Below, piece after piece: positions 1 to 8,472 of a DNA stretch of 64,000 nt; the first letter of the stretch is position 1; every line of letters begins with the position of its first letter. Position numbers and translations under genes: made by a program. Under the pieces are notes generated by a model. It saw nothing but the letters and a program-made list of their open reading frames with translations. It searched no databases and was not told where the DNA came from. Source of the stretch: Crocinitomix catalasitica ATCC 23190 (GTDB lineage Bacteria > Bacteroidota > Bacteroidia > Flavobacteriales_D > Crocinitomicaceae); contig NZ_JHXV01000001.1 in assembly GCF_000621625.1 (NCBI RefSeq), positions 401,556 to 465,555 on the forward strand, read 5' to 3'.

Positions 1-1
1 T

Positions 2-1360
2 GATAAAACTGGTCTTGAATTTGAGACACGGAATTCGTTTGCTATTGCCGGAGCAATGCATGTATTGGCGGTTTCAGGATTGCATGTTGGAATTGTAATG
101 CTTATTGTCTCGTTTCTGTTTAGACCAATTAAAAAGACGCGAAATGGCAAGTGGATCTATGCCATCTTAGTTGTTTTAGTAATATGGTTTTATGCGCTGT
201 TAACTGGGATGTCACCTTCAGTAATGCGGTCTGCATTGATGTTCTCTTTTGTCGTTATCGGTAAAGAATTTGAAAGAAGTACGTCCGTTTATCAATCCAT
301 TATTATTTCTGCCTTTATATTGATATTAATAGATCCTTTTGTGATTTTTCATGTAGGTTTTCAATTGAGCTACCTGGCTGTATTTGGCATTGTTTATATA
401 CAACCTAAAATTTATAACTTGTGGTATACGGACTATTGGTTGGTAGATAAAATTTGGCAGATTACGTCAGTTTCAATAGCGGCGCAATTGGCTACTTTTC
501 CGCTCGGATTATATTATTTCCATCAATTCCCGAATTATTTTTTAATTGCCAATTTAATTGTAATTCCTTTGGCATTTGTTATCCTTTTTGTTGGTATTCT
601 GTTTTTTGCTTTCAGTTGGATACCGATTATTAATTCTTTTTTCTATTATTTATTAGATCTAGCATTGTCTATACTCAATAATGCTGTTAATTGGATAGAA
701 GGTTTGCCGTTTGCAGCGCTAAAAGGTGTGAATTTTCCTTTCTATTGGCTGGTTGGTGCTTATGTAATTATTCTCCTGTTTATATCTGCCTTCGTTCGAA
801 AGAAAAAACGGTTATTATTTGCTGGGCTTGCCATGTCCATTGGATTGTTGTTGTATCAGTTTGTTCAAAAGAATGAATTGGATGCCCGAAATACATTAAT
901 CGTCTACAGTTTGAAAAAGGCTGTTGGTTTGGATATATTTCATGGAACAAAGAATTTCTTCGTCTTTAATCAATCTTTGTTGGATGATCAAGGAGAAATT
1001 GATTATCAAATTAAGCCGAATTGGATTTATAAAAGGAATACTGACCAACCTGCAAAAACAGTTTTATTGGAGGATCATTATCCTGTATTATATTTTGGAC
1101 ATCAAAAATTGTTTTATTTAGATTCGGAGATGATTGATAGGGTGTTGGAAGAAGGATTTCCTAACACTGATATTGTTTATTTGAATGATTTTAAGTTTAT
1201 TCCGAATGAAATTTTGGAACGTATAGAAGCAAATAAAAGTGACGTGATTTTAGGGAATCAAATTGCTTATGGAAGTAAGCACTATATTGTCAGTAAATTA
1301 AAATCGAATGCTATACATGATTTAAAAAATGATGGTGCTTTTCAGTTGGATTTTGAGTAG
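2..1360 (+). CDS. comEC: ComEC/Rec2-family competence membrane protein, 3' part (5' end outside window)
   Basis: The frame is open to the left edge, so only the C-terminal part (about 450 residues) is present. The family hallmark HVLAVSGLHVG lies near position 60, preceded by the usual DKTGL context. ComEC forms the inner-membrane channel that carries single-stranded DNA into the cytoplasm during natural transformation. The visible part holds the second half of the competence domain as a run of hydrophobic segments up to about 870, followed by a roughly 160-residue soluble tail. That tail shows no HxHxDH metallo-beta-lactamase motif, so the C-terminal nuclease-like domain of many ComEC proteins seems absent or strongly degenerate. 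The internal ATG at 56 is not the start, because homology continues upstream of it. Confidence 0.9.
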   Translation, partial: DKTGLEFETRNSFAIAGAMHVLAVSGLHVGIVMLIVSFLFRPIKKTRNGKWIYAILVVLVIWFYALLTGMSPSVMRSALMFSFVVIGKEFERSTSVYQSIIISAFILILIDPFVIFHVGFQLSYLAVFGIVYIQPKIYNLWYTDYWLVDKIWQITSVSIAAQLATFPLGLYYFHQFPNYFLIANLIVIPLAFVILFVGILFFAFSWIPIINSFFYYLLDLALSILNNAVNWIEGLPFAALKGVNFPFYWLVGAYVIILLFISAFVRKKKRLLFAGLAMSIGLLLYQFVQKNELDARNTLIVYSLKKAVGLDIFHGTKNFFVFNQSLLDDQGEIDYQIKPNWIYKRNTDQPAKTVLLEDHYPVLYFGHQKLFYLDSEMIDRVLEEGFPNTDIVYLNDFKFIPNEILERIEANKSDVILGNQIAYGSKHYIVSKLKSNAIHDLKNDGAFQLDFE

Positions 1361-1405
1361 TTGAAGGTTGTCATTTATTATTTATTCAATGGCAGTGATG
1401 CTTGT

Positions 1406-1963
1406 TTATTTGGCATCTACCTTAACCAGGCCTTCTTTATTTTGATAGACAATTGATACATTTTTATGTTTCCCAATGGCACTCTTTTCTCTAGCGTGAA
1501 TAACCTCGAATAAATTATTTACGCACAATTCAATTCCGTAATAGACAAAGGTACCGTTGGATACTTTTATATTGGACCAGAATGTAATTTTATATTGGGT
1601 AACTTTTTGCATTAAATTTTGCGACTCTTCAACTATATTCTGAATTGATAGTTTCAATTTGTCAACCTCCTTTTGATATTCTAAATTGGATTTCGTGTAC
1701 TTTCCAGATTTTTTATTCTCTTCTAAAACATCGAGCTGTTCGCGGTAGAATTCTTCTCGCATTTTTAAAATGCTGTATTCTTCCGTGTAGAATGCTTGAA
1801 AATTCTCGAACTTAATTCCTTCATGTTTATATAAAGTTGAATCAGCCCAGCGAATTACTGCAGTTTTTACTTTTTTACCTTCAATTGGATTCCCTGGCTC
1901 TTGTAAGATGCCAGGATTTAAACCTAGGAAACTAATTGTCAATATTTGTAGTAGTGCTATCAT
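1406..1963 (-). CDS. Hypothetical exported protein with coiled-coil segment
   Basis: A 185-residue protein that I do not recognise. It opens with a short hydrophobic segment (residues 1-16) that could be a signal peptide or anchor. Residues 60-120 are rich in Glu, Lys and Leu with heptad-like spacing and probably form a helical coiled coil. The ATG lies 32 bases inside the 3' end of the upstream 214-residue frame, in another phase, which suggests translational coupling. It is the last gene of the minus-strand group that begins at dnaN. No catalytic motif is visible. Confidence 0.6.
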   Translation of the reverse strand: MIALLQILTISFLGLNPGILQEPGNPIEGKKVKTAVIRWADSTLYKHEGIKFENFQAFYTEEYSILKMREEFYREQLDVLEENKKSGKYTKSNLEYQKEVDKLKLSIQNIVEESQNLMQKVTQYKITFWSNIKVSNGTFVYYGIELCVNNLFEVIHAREKSAIGKHKNVSIVYQNKEGLVKVDAK

Positions 1964-2576
1964 CTAATTCTAATATATAATTGTCAAACGGCTCTTCCAG
2001 TTGATAAATGTCGTCAACTTGGAAGTAGGGCGTGAACTCAATTAGTACTACATTTGTGTCCATCGTTTCGTTGTAAATACCGCTGAATTCATGAATATAG
2101 TAATAACCTAGTTTGCTATTGTCGGTTTTATCAACTAATTCATATAAATCTGAAAATTGTAGTGGCTGATACGATTTAATTTCAGGATGTTTTCCTTCGA
2201 TATATTCGAGACTTAATTTACCTAAAAAATAATCTTGTTTAAATTCTCCGATTGACTTAATCGAGCTACATATTTTGAGTGTGTTTTCCAAGAATTCTGA
2301 TTTTTCATCAATCGAATTAAGATTTTCTAATTCTTCTTTGAAATAATTGTAGAGTGTCTTACTTAAATCCCTTGCCTCTGTATAAGTTGGAGCCTTAAAA
2401 ATCGTTCGTTCATAAAAATAGTCCGGAAAAATTTTAGCTGCCTCGTTGGATATGATTAAATCAATTTGCAGATTTTGCCCGATTACCCCTAAAGTATCAT
2501 TCAATGTAAAATCAATTTCAATTAATTCAGTAGTCGAATCAGTGGGAGTATAAGAGAAAAAGTGAGTTGTTTTCAC
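1932..2576 (-). CDS. Hypothetical protein, probable C-terminal part of a split lipoprotein
   Basis: A 214-residue frame with only a GTG codon (2574-2576) to start from, no Shine-Dalgarno sequence and no signal peptide. It is in exactly the same phase as the upstream 98-residue lipoprotein, from which it is separated by one TAA (2607-2609) and ten sense codons. Reading through that stop gives a continuous protein of about 323 residues. The product is soluble, acidic and of unknown function, resembling a DUF3298-like or uncharacterised periplasmic domain only loosely. Either this is the remainder of a nonsense-interrupted gene, or a separate gene re-initiated at GTG; I favour the first. Confidence 0.5.
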   Translation of the reverse strand: MKTTHFFSYTPTDSTTELIEIDFTLNDTLGVIGQNLQIDLIISNEAAKIFPDYFYERTIFKAPTYTEARDLSKTLYNYFKEELENLNSIDEKSEFLENTLKICSSIKSIGEFKQDYFLGKLSLEYIEGKHPEIKSYQPLQFSDLYELVDKTDNSKLGYYYIHEFSGIYNETMDTNVVLIEFTPYFQVDDIYQLEEPFDNYILELDDSTTTNIDN

Positions 2577-2606
2577 TGATTTACGGATGTTGTTTTCTCT
2601 GATGTA

Positions 2607-2903
2607 TTACGTCAATGATTTAATTTGACTGCTGTCTGCGGCGTTTTTAGGTTGAATCAATTGAAGTTTTTCTAAACTATCAATCTCGTAAGGTTTAATA
2701 ATCTTAACAGCACTGAATCCATAAGCCTCGTAGTTTGGTATGAGCGAATCACTTCCAAGTAATAGTTTGATTTTGTCTTCAGTTCTGGTTTGCAGACTTG
2801 TTGACGACTCATTTCCCGCTTCAGGTTCAATAAAAAACTCATTCGCAATGAAACATCCCTGCAATAGAAAGATGGATATAAAAAACGCCAAGAATAATCG
2901 CAT
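2607..2903 (-). CDS. Short lipoprotein, probable N-terminal part of a split gene
   Basis: A 98-residue protein with a clear lipoprotein signal: hydrophobic residues 3-14 and a lipobox LQGC, with the acylated Cys at 17. The rest is a short acidic region ending in TAA at 2607-2609. Because the next frame (ending at 1932) continues in the same phase directly after this stop, the 98-residue product is probably the N-terminal fragment of a longer lipoprotein, carrying the export signal without most of the folded domain. It starts 72 bases after the dnaN stop, with an 11-base A tract (plus strand) in the gap. Function unknown. Confidence 0.6.
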   Translation of the reverse strand: MRLFLAFFISIFLLQGCFIANEFFIEPEAGNESSTSLQTRTEDKIKLLLGSDSLIPNYEAYGFSAVKIIKPYEIDSLEKLQLIQPKNAADSSQIKSLT

Positions 2904-2975
2904 AAAAGTAAATCTAGCTTATAGTTATAAAACTGAAATGCTACAAATTTTATACCCAAAAAAAAAAATATGAGT

Positions 2976-4094
2976 TTATCTAATCATAACGGGCATTACA
3001 AGCATAAGAATGTCTTCATTTTCATTCTCATTGGCACTTGGTAAAAGTATACCAGCCTTGTTCGGTTCACTCATTTCTAAGATCACTTCGGTTGTACTGA
3101 TATGGTTTAGCATTTCCATTAAGAATTTTGAGTTGAAGCCAATCTCCATATCGTCACCTTGATAGTTACAAGTTAATCTTTCTTTTGCTTCGTTAGAAAA
3201 GTCTAAATCTTCAGCAGAAATACTTAATTCACTACCAGCAACTTTTAATTTAACCTGGTGAGTTGTTTTATTCGAGAAAATAGAAACCCTTTTAATAGAG
3301 TTTAAAAATGAGATTCTATCAACTGTTAATACATTTGGATTTTCGTCTGGAATTACAGCTTCGTAATTAGGATATTTTCCGTCGATTAAACGGCTCGTCA
3401 ATTCGATGCTACCAAAATTAAAACGAACAGTTGTATTTGTATAGCTTAAAGTAACGTCAACATCATGATCAACATTTTGCTTTAATAGATTAAGTGGTTT
3501 TTTAGGTAGAATAAAATCTGATGCCGTTGAAGCAGTCGAATCAAATCTTCCATAACGCACTAATTTATGAGCGTCTGTAGCAACAAATGTTAATTTATCA
3601 GCTGAGAATTGGCAAAAAACACCACTCATTACTGGTCTTAATTCGTCATTACCTGTTGCAAATAGCGTTTTTTCAATTGCATTGGCAATAATTTCACCTT
3701 TCATTACCAAAGATGATGCGTTTTCTAATTCAGGTGATTTAGGAAAATCATCAGCATTTTGACCAACTAATTTATACTTTCCATAATCTGAAGATATTTC
3801 AATTCCAAAATTAGATGGATCAATTAAGAACGATAAAGGTTGATCTGAAAAGTTCTTTAATGTGTCTAATAATAATTTTGCAGGAATTGCAATTCGGCCA
3901 TCCTCTTTTGATTCGTCCGGAGATACACTAGTTTTCATAGTGTTTTCTAAATCAGATGCTGAAATCGTTAATTCACCATTAGCCAGTTCAAATAAGAAAT
4001 TATCTAATATAGGCAGCGAATTACTACTGTTTAAAACTCCACTAATATTCTGTAAATTTTTAAGTAAAGTTGAACTTGAAATAATAAAGTTCAT
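2976..4094 (-). CDS. dnaN: DNA polymerase III subunit beta (sliding clamp)
   Basis: A 372-residue protein of normal clamp length. The N-terminus (MNFIISSSTLLKNLQ, then LPILDNFLFEL) and the C-terminal end (ILMLVMPVMIR) match the beta-clamp family, which folds as three similar domains (about 1-120, 128-250 and 252-372). Two subunits form a ring around DNA and tether the replicative polymerase and repair proteins. The MPVMIR end is the family's usual C-terminus, next to the peptide-binding pocket. It has its own promoter (see 4128-4135) and leads a minus-strand group with the split lipoprotein. dnaA and recF are not adjacent, as is usual in Bacteroidetes. Confidence 0.97.
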   Translation of the reverse strand: MNFIISSSTLLKNLQNISGVLNSSNSLPILDNFLFELANGELTISASDLENTMKTSVSPDESKEDGRIAIPAKLLLDTLKNFSDQPLSFLIDPSNFGIEISSDYGKYKLVGQNADDFPKSPELENASSLVMKGEIIANAIEKTLFATGNDELRPVMSGVFCQFSADKLTFVATDAHKLVRYGRFDSTASTASDFILPKKPLNLLKQNVDHDVDVTLSYTNTTVRFNFGSIELTSRLIDGKYPNYEAVIPDENPNVLTVDRISFLNSIKRVSIFSNKTTHQVKLKVAGSELSISAEDLDFSNEAKERLTCNYQGDDMEIGFNSKFLMEMLNHISTTEVILEMSEPNKAGILLPSANENENEDILMLVMPVMIR

Positions 4095-4127
4095 AGTCGT
4101 TTTAAATTATTTGGTTTAAATCAACTA

Positions 4128-4135
4128 CAAATATA
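4128..4135 (-). promoter_or_regulatory. dnaN promoter -7 element (TATATTTG)
   Basis: On the minus strand this is an exact match to the Bacteroidetes -7 consensus TAnnTTTG, about 33 bases upstream of the dnaN ATG. No good -33 TTG was found, so the call rests on the -7 element and its position. Confidence 0.5.
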
Positions 4136-4204
4136 GGAGTTAATCATTTTAAATAAATTCTTTTTATTAACATTTTAAAAACAATATAAATGACAGTTGT
4201 TTTC

Positions 4205-4217
4205 TGACGTATTGTCA
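4205..4217. promoter_or_regulatory. Inverted repeat TGAC-N5-GTCA upstream of dnaK
   Basis: TGACGTATTGTCA has perfect 4-base arms with a 5-base spacer, in the 250-base region between divergent dnaN and dnaK. A second partial copy (TGACAAAATG, near 4245) and two TGGCAT words (near 4267 and 4282) follow. The position suggests a heat-shock or stress control site for dnaK. No CIRCE element (TTAGCACTC-N9-GAGTGCTAA) is present. Confidence 0.3.
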
Positions 4218-4344
4218 TAAAATAAAGACACGTTATAATAAGATATGACAAAATGATGTGAGAACTGGCATATTCTGGCGGTGGCATAAAGATTGACTAT
4301 ATGGTTTTAATTAAAATTGAATTATAATCATCAAATAATAGAAT

Positions 4345-6246
4345 ATGAGTAAGATAATTGGAATTGATCTCGGTACTACAAATTCATGTGTATCTGTAAT
4401 GGAGGGGAATGAGCCTGTAGTTATTACAAATTCCGAGGGTAAAAGAACAACGCCTTCAGTAGTTGGATTTATAGAGGGTGGAGAAAGAAAAATTGGAGAT
4501 CCTGCTAAAAGACAGGCAATAACTAATCCTACAAAAACAGTTTATTCGATTAAACGTTTCATGGGAACTAGTTTTGATAAGGTTGCAAAAGAAATTGCAC
4601 GTGTACCTTATGATGTTGTAAAAGGAGACAATAATACACCACGTGTAAAAATTGACGATCGTTTATACTCTCCACAAGAAATTTCAGCAATGATTCTTCA
4701 AAAAATGAAGAAAACTGCTGAAGATTATTTAGGACAAGAAGTAAGCGAAGCAGTAATTACTGTTCCTGCATACTTTAATGATGCGCAACGTCAAGCGACT
4801 AAAGAAGCTGGTGAGATTGCTGGTTTAACTGTAAAAAGAATTATAAATGAGCCAACGGCAGCTGCCTTAGCTTATGGTTTAGATAAAAAGAATGACGATC
4901 AAAAAATAATTGTATTTGATTTTGGTGGAGGAACGCATGATGTTTCTGTATTAGAATTAGGTGACGGTGTTTTTGAAGTATTGTCTACCGATGGAGATAC
5001 GCACTTAGGTGGTGATGATGTTGATGATAAAATCATTAACTGGTTAGCTGAAGAGTTTATCAAAGATGAAAATATTGATCTACGTAAAGACCCAATGGCT
5101 TTACAAAGATTAAAAGAAGCTGCTGAGAAAGCGAAAATTGAATTGTCTTCAACAACTTCAACTGAAATCAACTTGCCTTATATTATGCCTGTTGATGGAA
5201 TTCCAAAACACTTGGTTAGAACTTTATCTAGATCTTCATTCGAGCAATTGATTGACGATTTAGTAAAAAGAACAATTGAGCCTTGTAAAACAGCATTGAA
5301 AAGCGCTGGTTTATCTACAAGTGATATTGATGAAGTAATCTTGGTTGGTGGTTCTACTAGAATCCCTGCTATTCAAGAAGCTGTTAAGAAATTTTTCGGA
5401 AAAGAGCCTTCTAAAGGTGTAAATCCTGACGAAGTTGTTGCTTTAGGAGCTGCAATTCAAGGTGGTGTATTGACTGGAGAAGTTAAAGATGTATTGTTAT
5501 TAGATGTAACTCCGCTTTCAGTAGGTATTGAAACAATGGGTGGTGTAATGACTAGATTAATTGAGTCTAACACAACTATTCCAACTAAAAAATCAGAAAC
5601 GTTTTCAACGGCTTCAGATAATCAACCAGCAGTAGATATTCACGTATTACAAGGTGAACGACCAATGGCTGCAGATAATAAAACCTTAGGAAGATTTCAA
5701 TTGAATGACATTCCACCAGCACCAAGAGGGACTCCTCAAATTGAAGTAACATTCGATATTGATGCGAATGGTATTATGAATATTTCAGCGAAAGATAAAG
5801 CAACTGGAAAAGAACAATCAATTAAGATTGAAGCTTCTTCAGGGTTATCAGAAGATGAAATCGCAAGAATGAAAGCTGATGCTGAAGCAAATGCTGAATC
5901 TGATAACAAAAGAAAAGAAGAAGCTGACAAAATTAATGCTGCTGATTCTTTAATTTTCCAAACAGAAAAACAATTGAGCGAATACGGAGATAAAATTCCA
6001 GCTGAGAAAAAAGAGCCAATTGAGTCTGCTTTAGCAGAGTTAAAAGGAGCTTTTGAAGCGAAAGATTTTGCTTTAATGGATTCTTCAATGGAAAAATTGA
6101 ATACAGTTTTCCAAGCAGCTTCTGAAGAAATGTATGCAAATCAAGATGGTGGTGCAGATAATGTAACGCCGCAAGATGCAAACGGATCAGACACAGAAGA
6201 TGTTGCTGCTGAAGATGTTGACTTTGAAGAAGTGAAGGAAGATTAG
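4345..6246 (+). CDS. dnaK: Molecular chaperone DnaK (Hsp70)
   Basis: A 633-residue Hsp70. The nucleotide-binding domain (about 1-385) begins with [12 protein letters not shown] and carries the phosphate-2 loop [10 protein letters not shown] and the adenosine motif [11 protein letters not shown] hydrophobic linker ([11 protein letters not shown]) leads to the substrate-binding domain (about 390-510). A helical lid follows, then an acidic tail ending EEVKED, the usual bacterial DnaK end. It binds unfolded proteins in ATP-driven cycles with DnaJ and GrpE, neither of which is adjacent. His in GGGTH replaces the Phe of E. coli DnaK, a variant I believe common in flavobacteria. A terminator follows at 6278. 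Confidence 0.98.
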   Translation: MSKIIGIDLGTTNSCVSVMEGNEPVVITNSEGKRTTPSVVGFIEGGERKIGDPAKRQAITNPTKTVYSIKRFMGTSFDKVAKEIARVPYDVVKGDNNTPRVKIDDRLYSPQEISAMILQKMKKTAEDYLGQEVSEAVITVPAYFNDAQRQATKEAGEIAGLTVKRIINEPTAAALAYGLDKKNDDQKIIVFDFGGGTHDVSVLELGDGVFEVLSTDGDTHLGGDDVDDKIINWLAEEFIKDENIDLRKDPMALQRLKEAAEKAKIELSSTTSTEINLPYIMPVDGIPKHLVRTLSRSSFEQLIDDLVKRTIEPCKTALKSAGLSTSDIDEVILVGGSTRIPAIQEAVKKFFGKEPSKGVNPDEVVALGAAIQGGVLTGEVKDVLLLDVTPLSVGIETMGGVMTRLIESNTTIPTKKSETFSTASDNQPAVDIHVLQGERPMAADNKTLGRFQLNDIPPAPRGTPQIEVTFDIDANGIMNISAKDKATGKEQSIKIEASSGLSEDEIARMKADAEANAESDNKRKEEADKINAADSLIFQTEKQLSEYGDKIPAEKKEPIESALAELKGAFEAKDFALMDSSMEKLNTVFQAASEEMYANQDGGADNVTPQDANGSDTEDVAAEDVDFEEVKED

Positions 6247-6277
6247 TCCTAAACCGTTTTAAGTAACAGATAATTAA

Positions 6278-6320
6278 AAAAGCTGTGTTATGTCATTTAT
6301 GATGTATCACGGCTTTTTTT
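6278..6320 (+). terminator. Intrinsic terminator after dnaK
   Basis: A 9-base stem (AAAGCTGTG with CACGGCTTT, one G-T pair) closes a loop of about 20 bases and runs into a T tract. It lies about 35 bases after the dnaK stop. Confidence 0.7.
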
Positions 6321-6421
6321 GTGCTTTTTTTATACAAAAAAATATTAACATTAATTAGATTTTTTGTAGAAAAAAATGTAAATTGCATCACGTTTAAAAA
6401 TTAAATTAATAAATAAAAGTT

Positions 6422-8161
6422 ATGAAGAGAAAATTACTTTTGGTTTTTGCCTTAGGGGTGGGAGCCATGTCTTATGGACAATGTACGCTTGAAGGCCCAG
6501 AGCCGAGTATGTGTCTAACGGATGCACCAGTTTTTTTAAGTTCTGATGCTCCAGGTGCTGTATATTCAGGTCCCGGAGTATCAGGAGGGGTATTTAGCCC
6601 ATCTGCTGCAGGTGTTGGAACACATACTATTTCTTTGGTTGCTCCAGGTGATGGTTATACAATGGATGAAACAATTCCTTATGATCCTATTGCAATTCCA
6701 GGAGGAACGACAGTTACTTTAAGTGATGATCAAGTTTCTAGCTCATTACCTATCGGATTTACTTTTAACTTTTTCACTGAGGACTATGATAATTTTTACA
6801 TAAGTTCGAATGGATTTATAACATTTTCTTCAGGAATGCCAAATGGCTGTTGTAGTGGGCAACGTTTACCAAGTGTATCTACTGCAAATAATTTAATTGC
6901 GTTTGGATGGGCTGATAAATACCCTCCGGGGGGTGGGACAATTAAATACGAAACTGTAGGCGTTGCGCCGAATAGAATTTTAATTGTGGAATTTGAAAAT
7001 GTACCTAGTTGTTGTGGTGCTTCTGGTTACATAACAAGTAGAACTCATCTATATGAGTCTACCAATTGTATTGAAATACACATTGATAGACAAGAAGATG
7101 GTGGTAGAAATCAAACTTTAGGTATAGAGAATCGAGCTGGAACAGAAGCTTTTACAGCGCCTGGCAAAAATAGCCAGACTTGGACAGCGGATGATTATGC
7201 AATAAGTTTTTGTCCTAATTCGGGATGTGAAACTTCTATTGAGGTAACAATTACTGCTGGTCCTGAAGTAATTGGAACTGTTGATAATAGATCGATTTGT
7301 TTTGGCGAAGAAATTACATTAACGGCTTCTGGTTCTTTAGATGAGTATGTTTGGGGTAGAGGAATTGTTGACGGTGAAGCATTTGCTCCAGCAACTCCGG
7401 GTGAAAAAGTATTTATCGTTTCTGGTACAGATGATGAAGGATGTACAGGTTCTGATGCTGTAAATGTTATGGTAAATGCTATTCCATATATCTACGCAGG
7501 TGATGATGCTGAATATTGTGCTAATGAGGAGATTGTTCTTGAAGCTTATTCTGCGGTTCCTGGTATCGTTTGGGATAATGATGTCGTAGATGGGGAAAGA
7601 TTTATGCAAGATCCAGGTACAGTTGTTTATACAGCTTCTGTGACGGATCCTTTAACAGATTGTGCGAATGAAAGTTCTGTAACTATTGTTAGCAATGAAT
7701 TGCCAACTGGTACAGGTGTGGTTACGATGCCTGCATACCTTTATGATGGTTCAATTGACTTTACGCCTTCTGGTGGTGCTGGCGGACCTTATACTTTCTT
7801 ATGGTCTAATGAAGCGACGACTGAAGATATTATGGGTATAGGAACTGGAACTTATACAGTAAAAGTTTCTGATGGAAGATGTGAGAATAGAATTACTTTC
7901 AATGTTGATTCTCAATTGGGAATAGCGAAGAATGAAATTGATAATCTTTCTATCTATCCTAATCCTGTTGTTAATGAATTCACTATTGACTTAGCTGCTC
8001 AATACGATTGGTTGATTTATGATAATGTAGGGAAAATAATTTCTACTGGAACTGCTAACGGATTAAGCAAAGTGTCAATGGAAAATGTTGCAACTGGAAC
8101 ATATTTCATACAAGTAACTTCTAATGATGAAGTATCTGTAGTGACACTTGTAAAAGAGTAA
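6422..8161 (+). CDS. Secreted T9SS cargo protein with Ig/PKD-like repeats and type A sorting domain
   Basis: A 579-residue protein. The signal peptide (MKRKLLLVFALGVGAMSYGQ) is followed by a Cys-rich beta region (about 21-270), then Ig/PKD-like modules (about 275-430) and a SprB-type repeat (near 445-495). The C-terminal domain (about 506-579) has the T9SS type A pattern: LSIYPNPV...NEFTID, then ...YFIQVTSN and a terminal VTLVKE. Such proteins cross the outer membrane through the type IX system and are attached to the surface or released. No catalytic motif is visible, so a structural or adhesive role is inferred. It stands alone between two terminators. Confidence 0.85.
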   Translation: MKRKLLLVFALGVGAMSYGQCTLEGPEPSMCLTDAPVFLSSDAPGAVYSGPGVSGGVFSPSAAGVGTHTISLVAPGDGYTMDETIPYDPIAIPGGTTVTLSDDQVSSSLPIGFTFNFFTEDYDNFYISSNGFITFSSGMPNGCCSGQRLPSVSTANNLIAFGWADKYPPGGGTIKYETVGVAPNRILIVEFENVPSCCGASGYITSRTHLYESTNCIEIHIDRQEDGGRNQTLGIENRAGTEAFTAPGKNSQTWTADDYAISFCPNSGCETSIEVTITAGPEVIGTVDNRSICFGEEITLTASGSLDEYVWGRGIVDGEAFAPATPGEKVFIVSGTDDEGCTGSDAVNVMVNAIPYIYAGDDAEYCANEEIVLEAYSAVPGIVWDNDVVDGERFMQDPGTVVYTASVTDPLTDCANESSVTIVSNELPTGTGVVTMPAYLYDGSIDFTPSGGAGGPYTFLWSNEATTEDIMGIGTGTYTVKVSDGRCENRITFNVDSQLGIAKNEIDNLSIYPNPVVNEFTIDLAAQYDWLIYDNVGKIISTGTANGLSKVSMENVATGTYFIQVTSNDEVSVVTLVKE

Positions 8162-8472
8162 AACAGAATTAATTTATATTATAAAGGACGCTTGCCATTT
8201 GGTAAGCGTCCTTTTTTTGTTTTATATAATTGGATTTAGGGAATGTAAAACGAGTCGACCTGAATAGCGTCAGTTGTCTAAAAAAGGAATGTTCTACATA
8301 TTAGAAGTGGGCTAATTGAATATAATTGAAAAGTACTGGCTAAGACCCAAATTAACGCTTTTGTGCGCTTAAAGGGCTCAAGTGATTATTATAATAGTCG
8401 GGAATTAAAAAGAGTGGTGCTTCAATCAAAGTACTTGATTGCTGAGTTAAAATAAAATCTTTTGTCTTGCTA
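8162..8472. other. Intergenic region between convergent genes
   Basis: About 310 bases with no gene. It holds the strong terminator at 8183-8218. An inverted repeat at 8423-8441 (CAATCAA, 5-base spacer, TTGATTG) has no T tract on either side. Nothing else was recognised. Confidence 0.6.
8183..8218 (+). terminator. Strong intrinsic terminator after the T9SS cargo gene
   Basis: A 14-base stem (AAAGGACGCTTGCC with GGTAAGCGTCCTTT, one G-T pair), an ATTT loop and a T7 tract, about 20 bases after the stop codon. Confidence 0.9.

Noticed and set aside
2958..2968. A11 homopolymer between dnaN and the lipoprotein as a phase-variation tract
   Set aside because: It lies outside any reading frame and not within a clear promoter spacer.
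4267..4290. Sigma-54 promoter before dnaK (TGGCATATTCTGGC)
   Set aside because: The GG to GC spacing is one base short of the required 10, and the -12 half lacks TTGC.
4293..4328. E. coli-type promoter TTGACT...TATAAT before dnaK
   Set aside because: The spacer is 24 bases instead of about 17, and Bacteroidetes use a different consensus.
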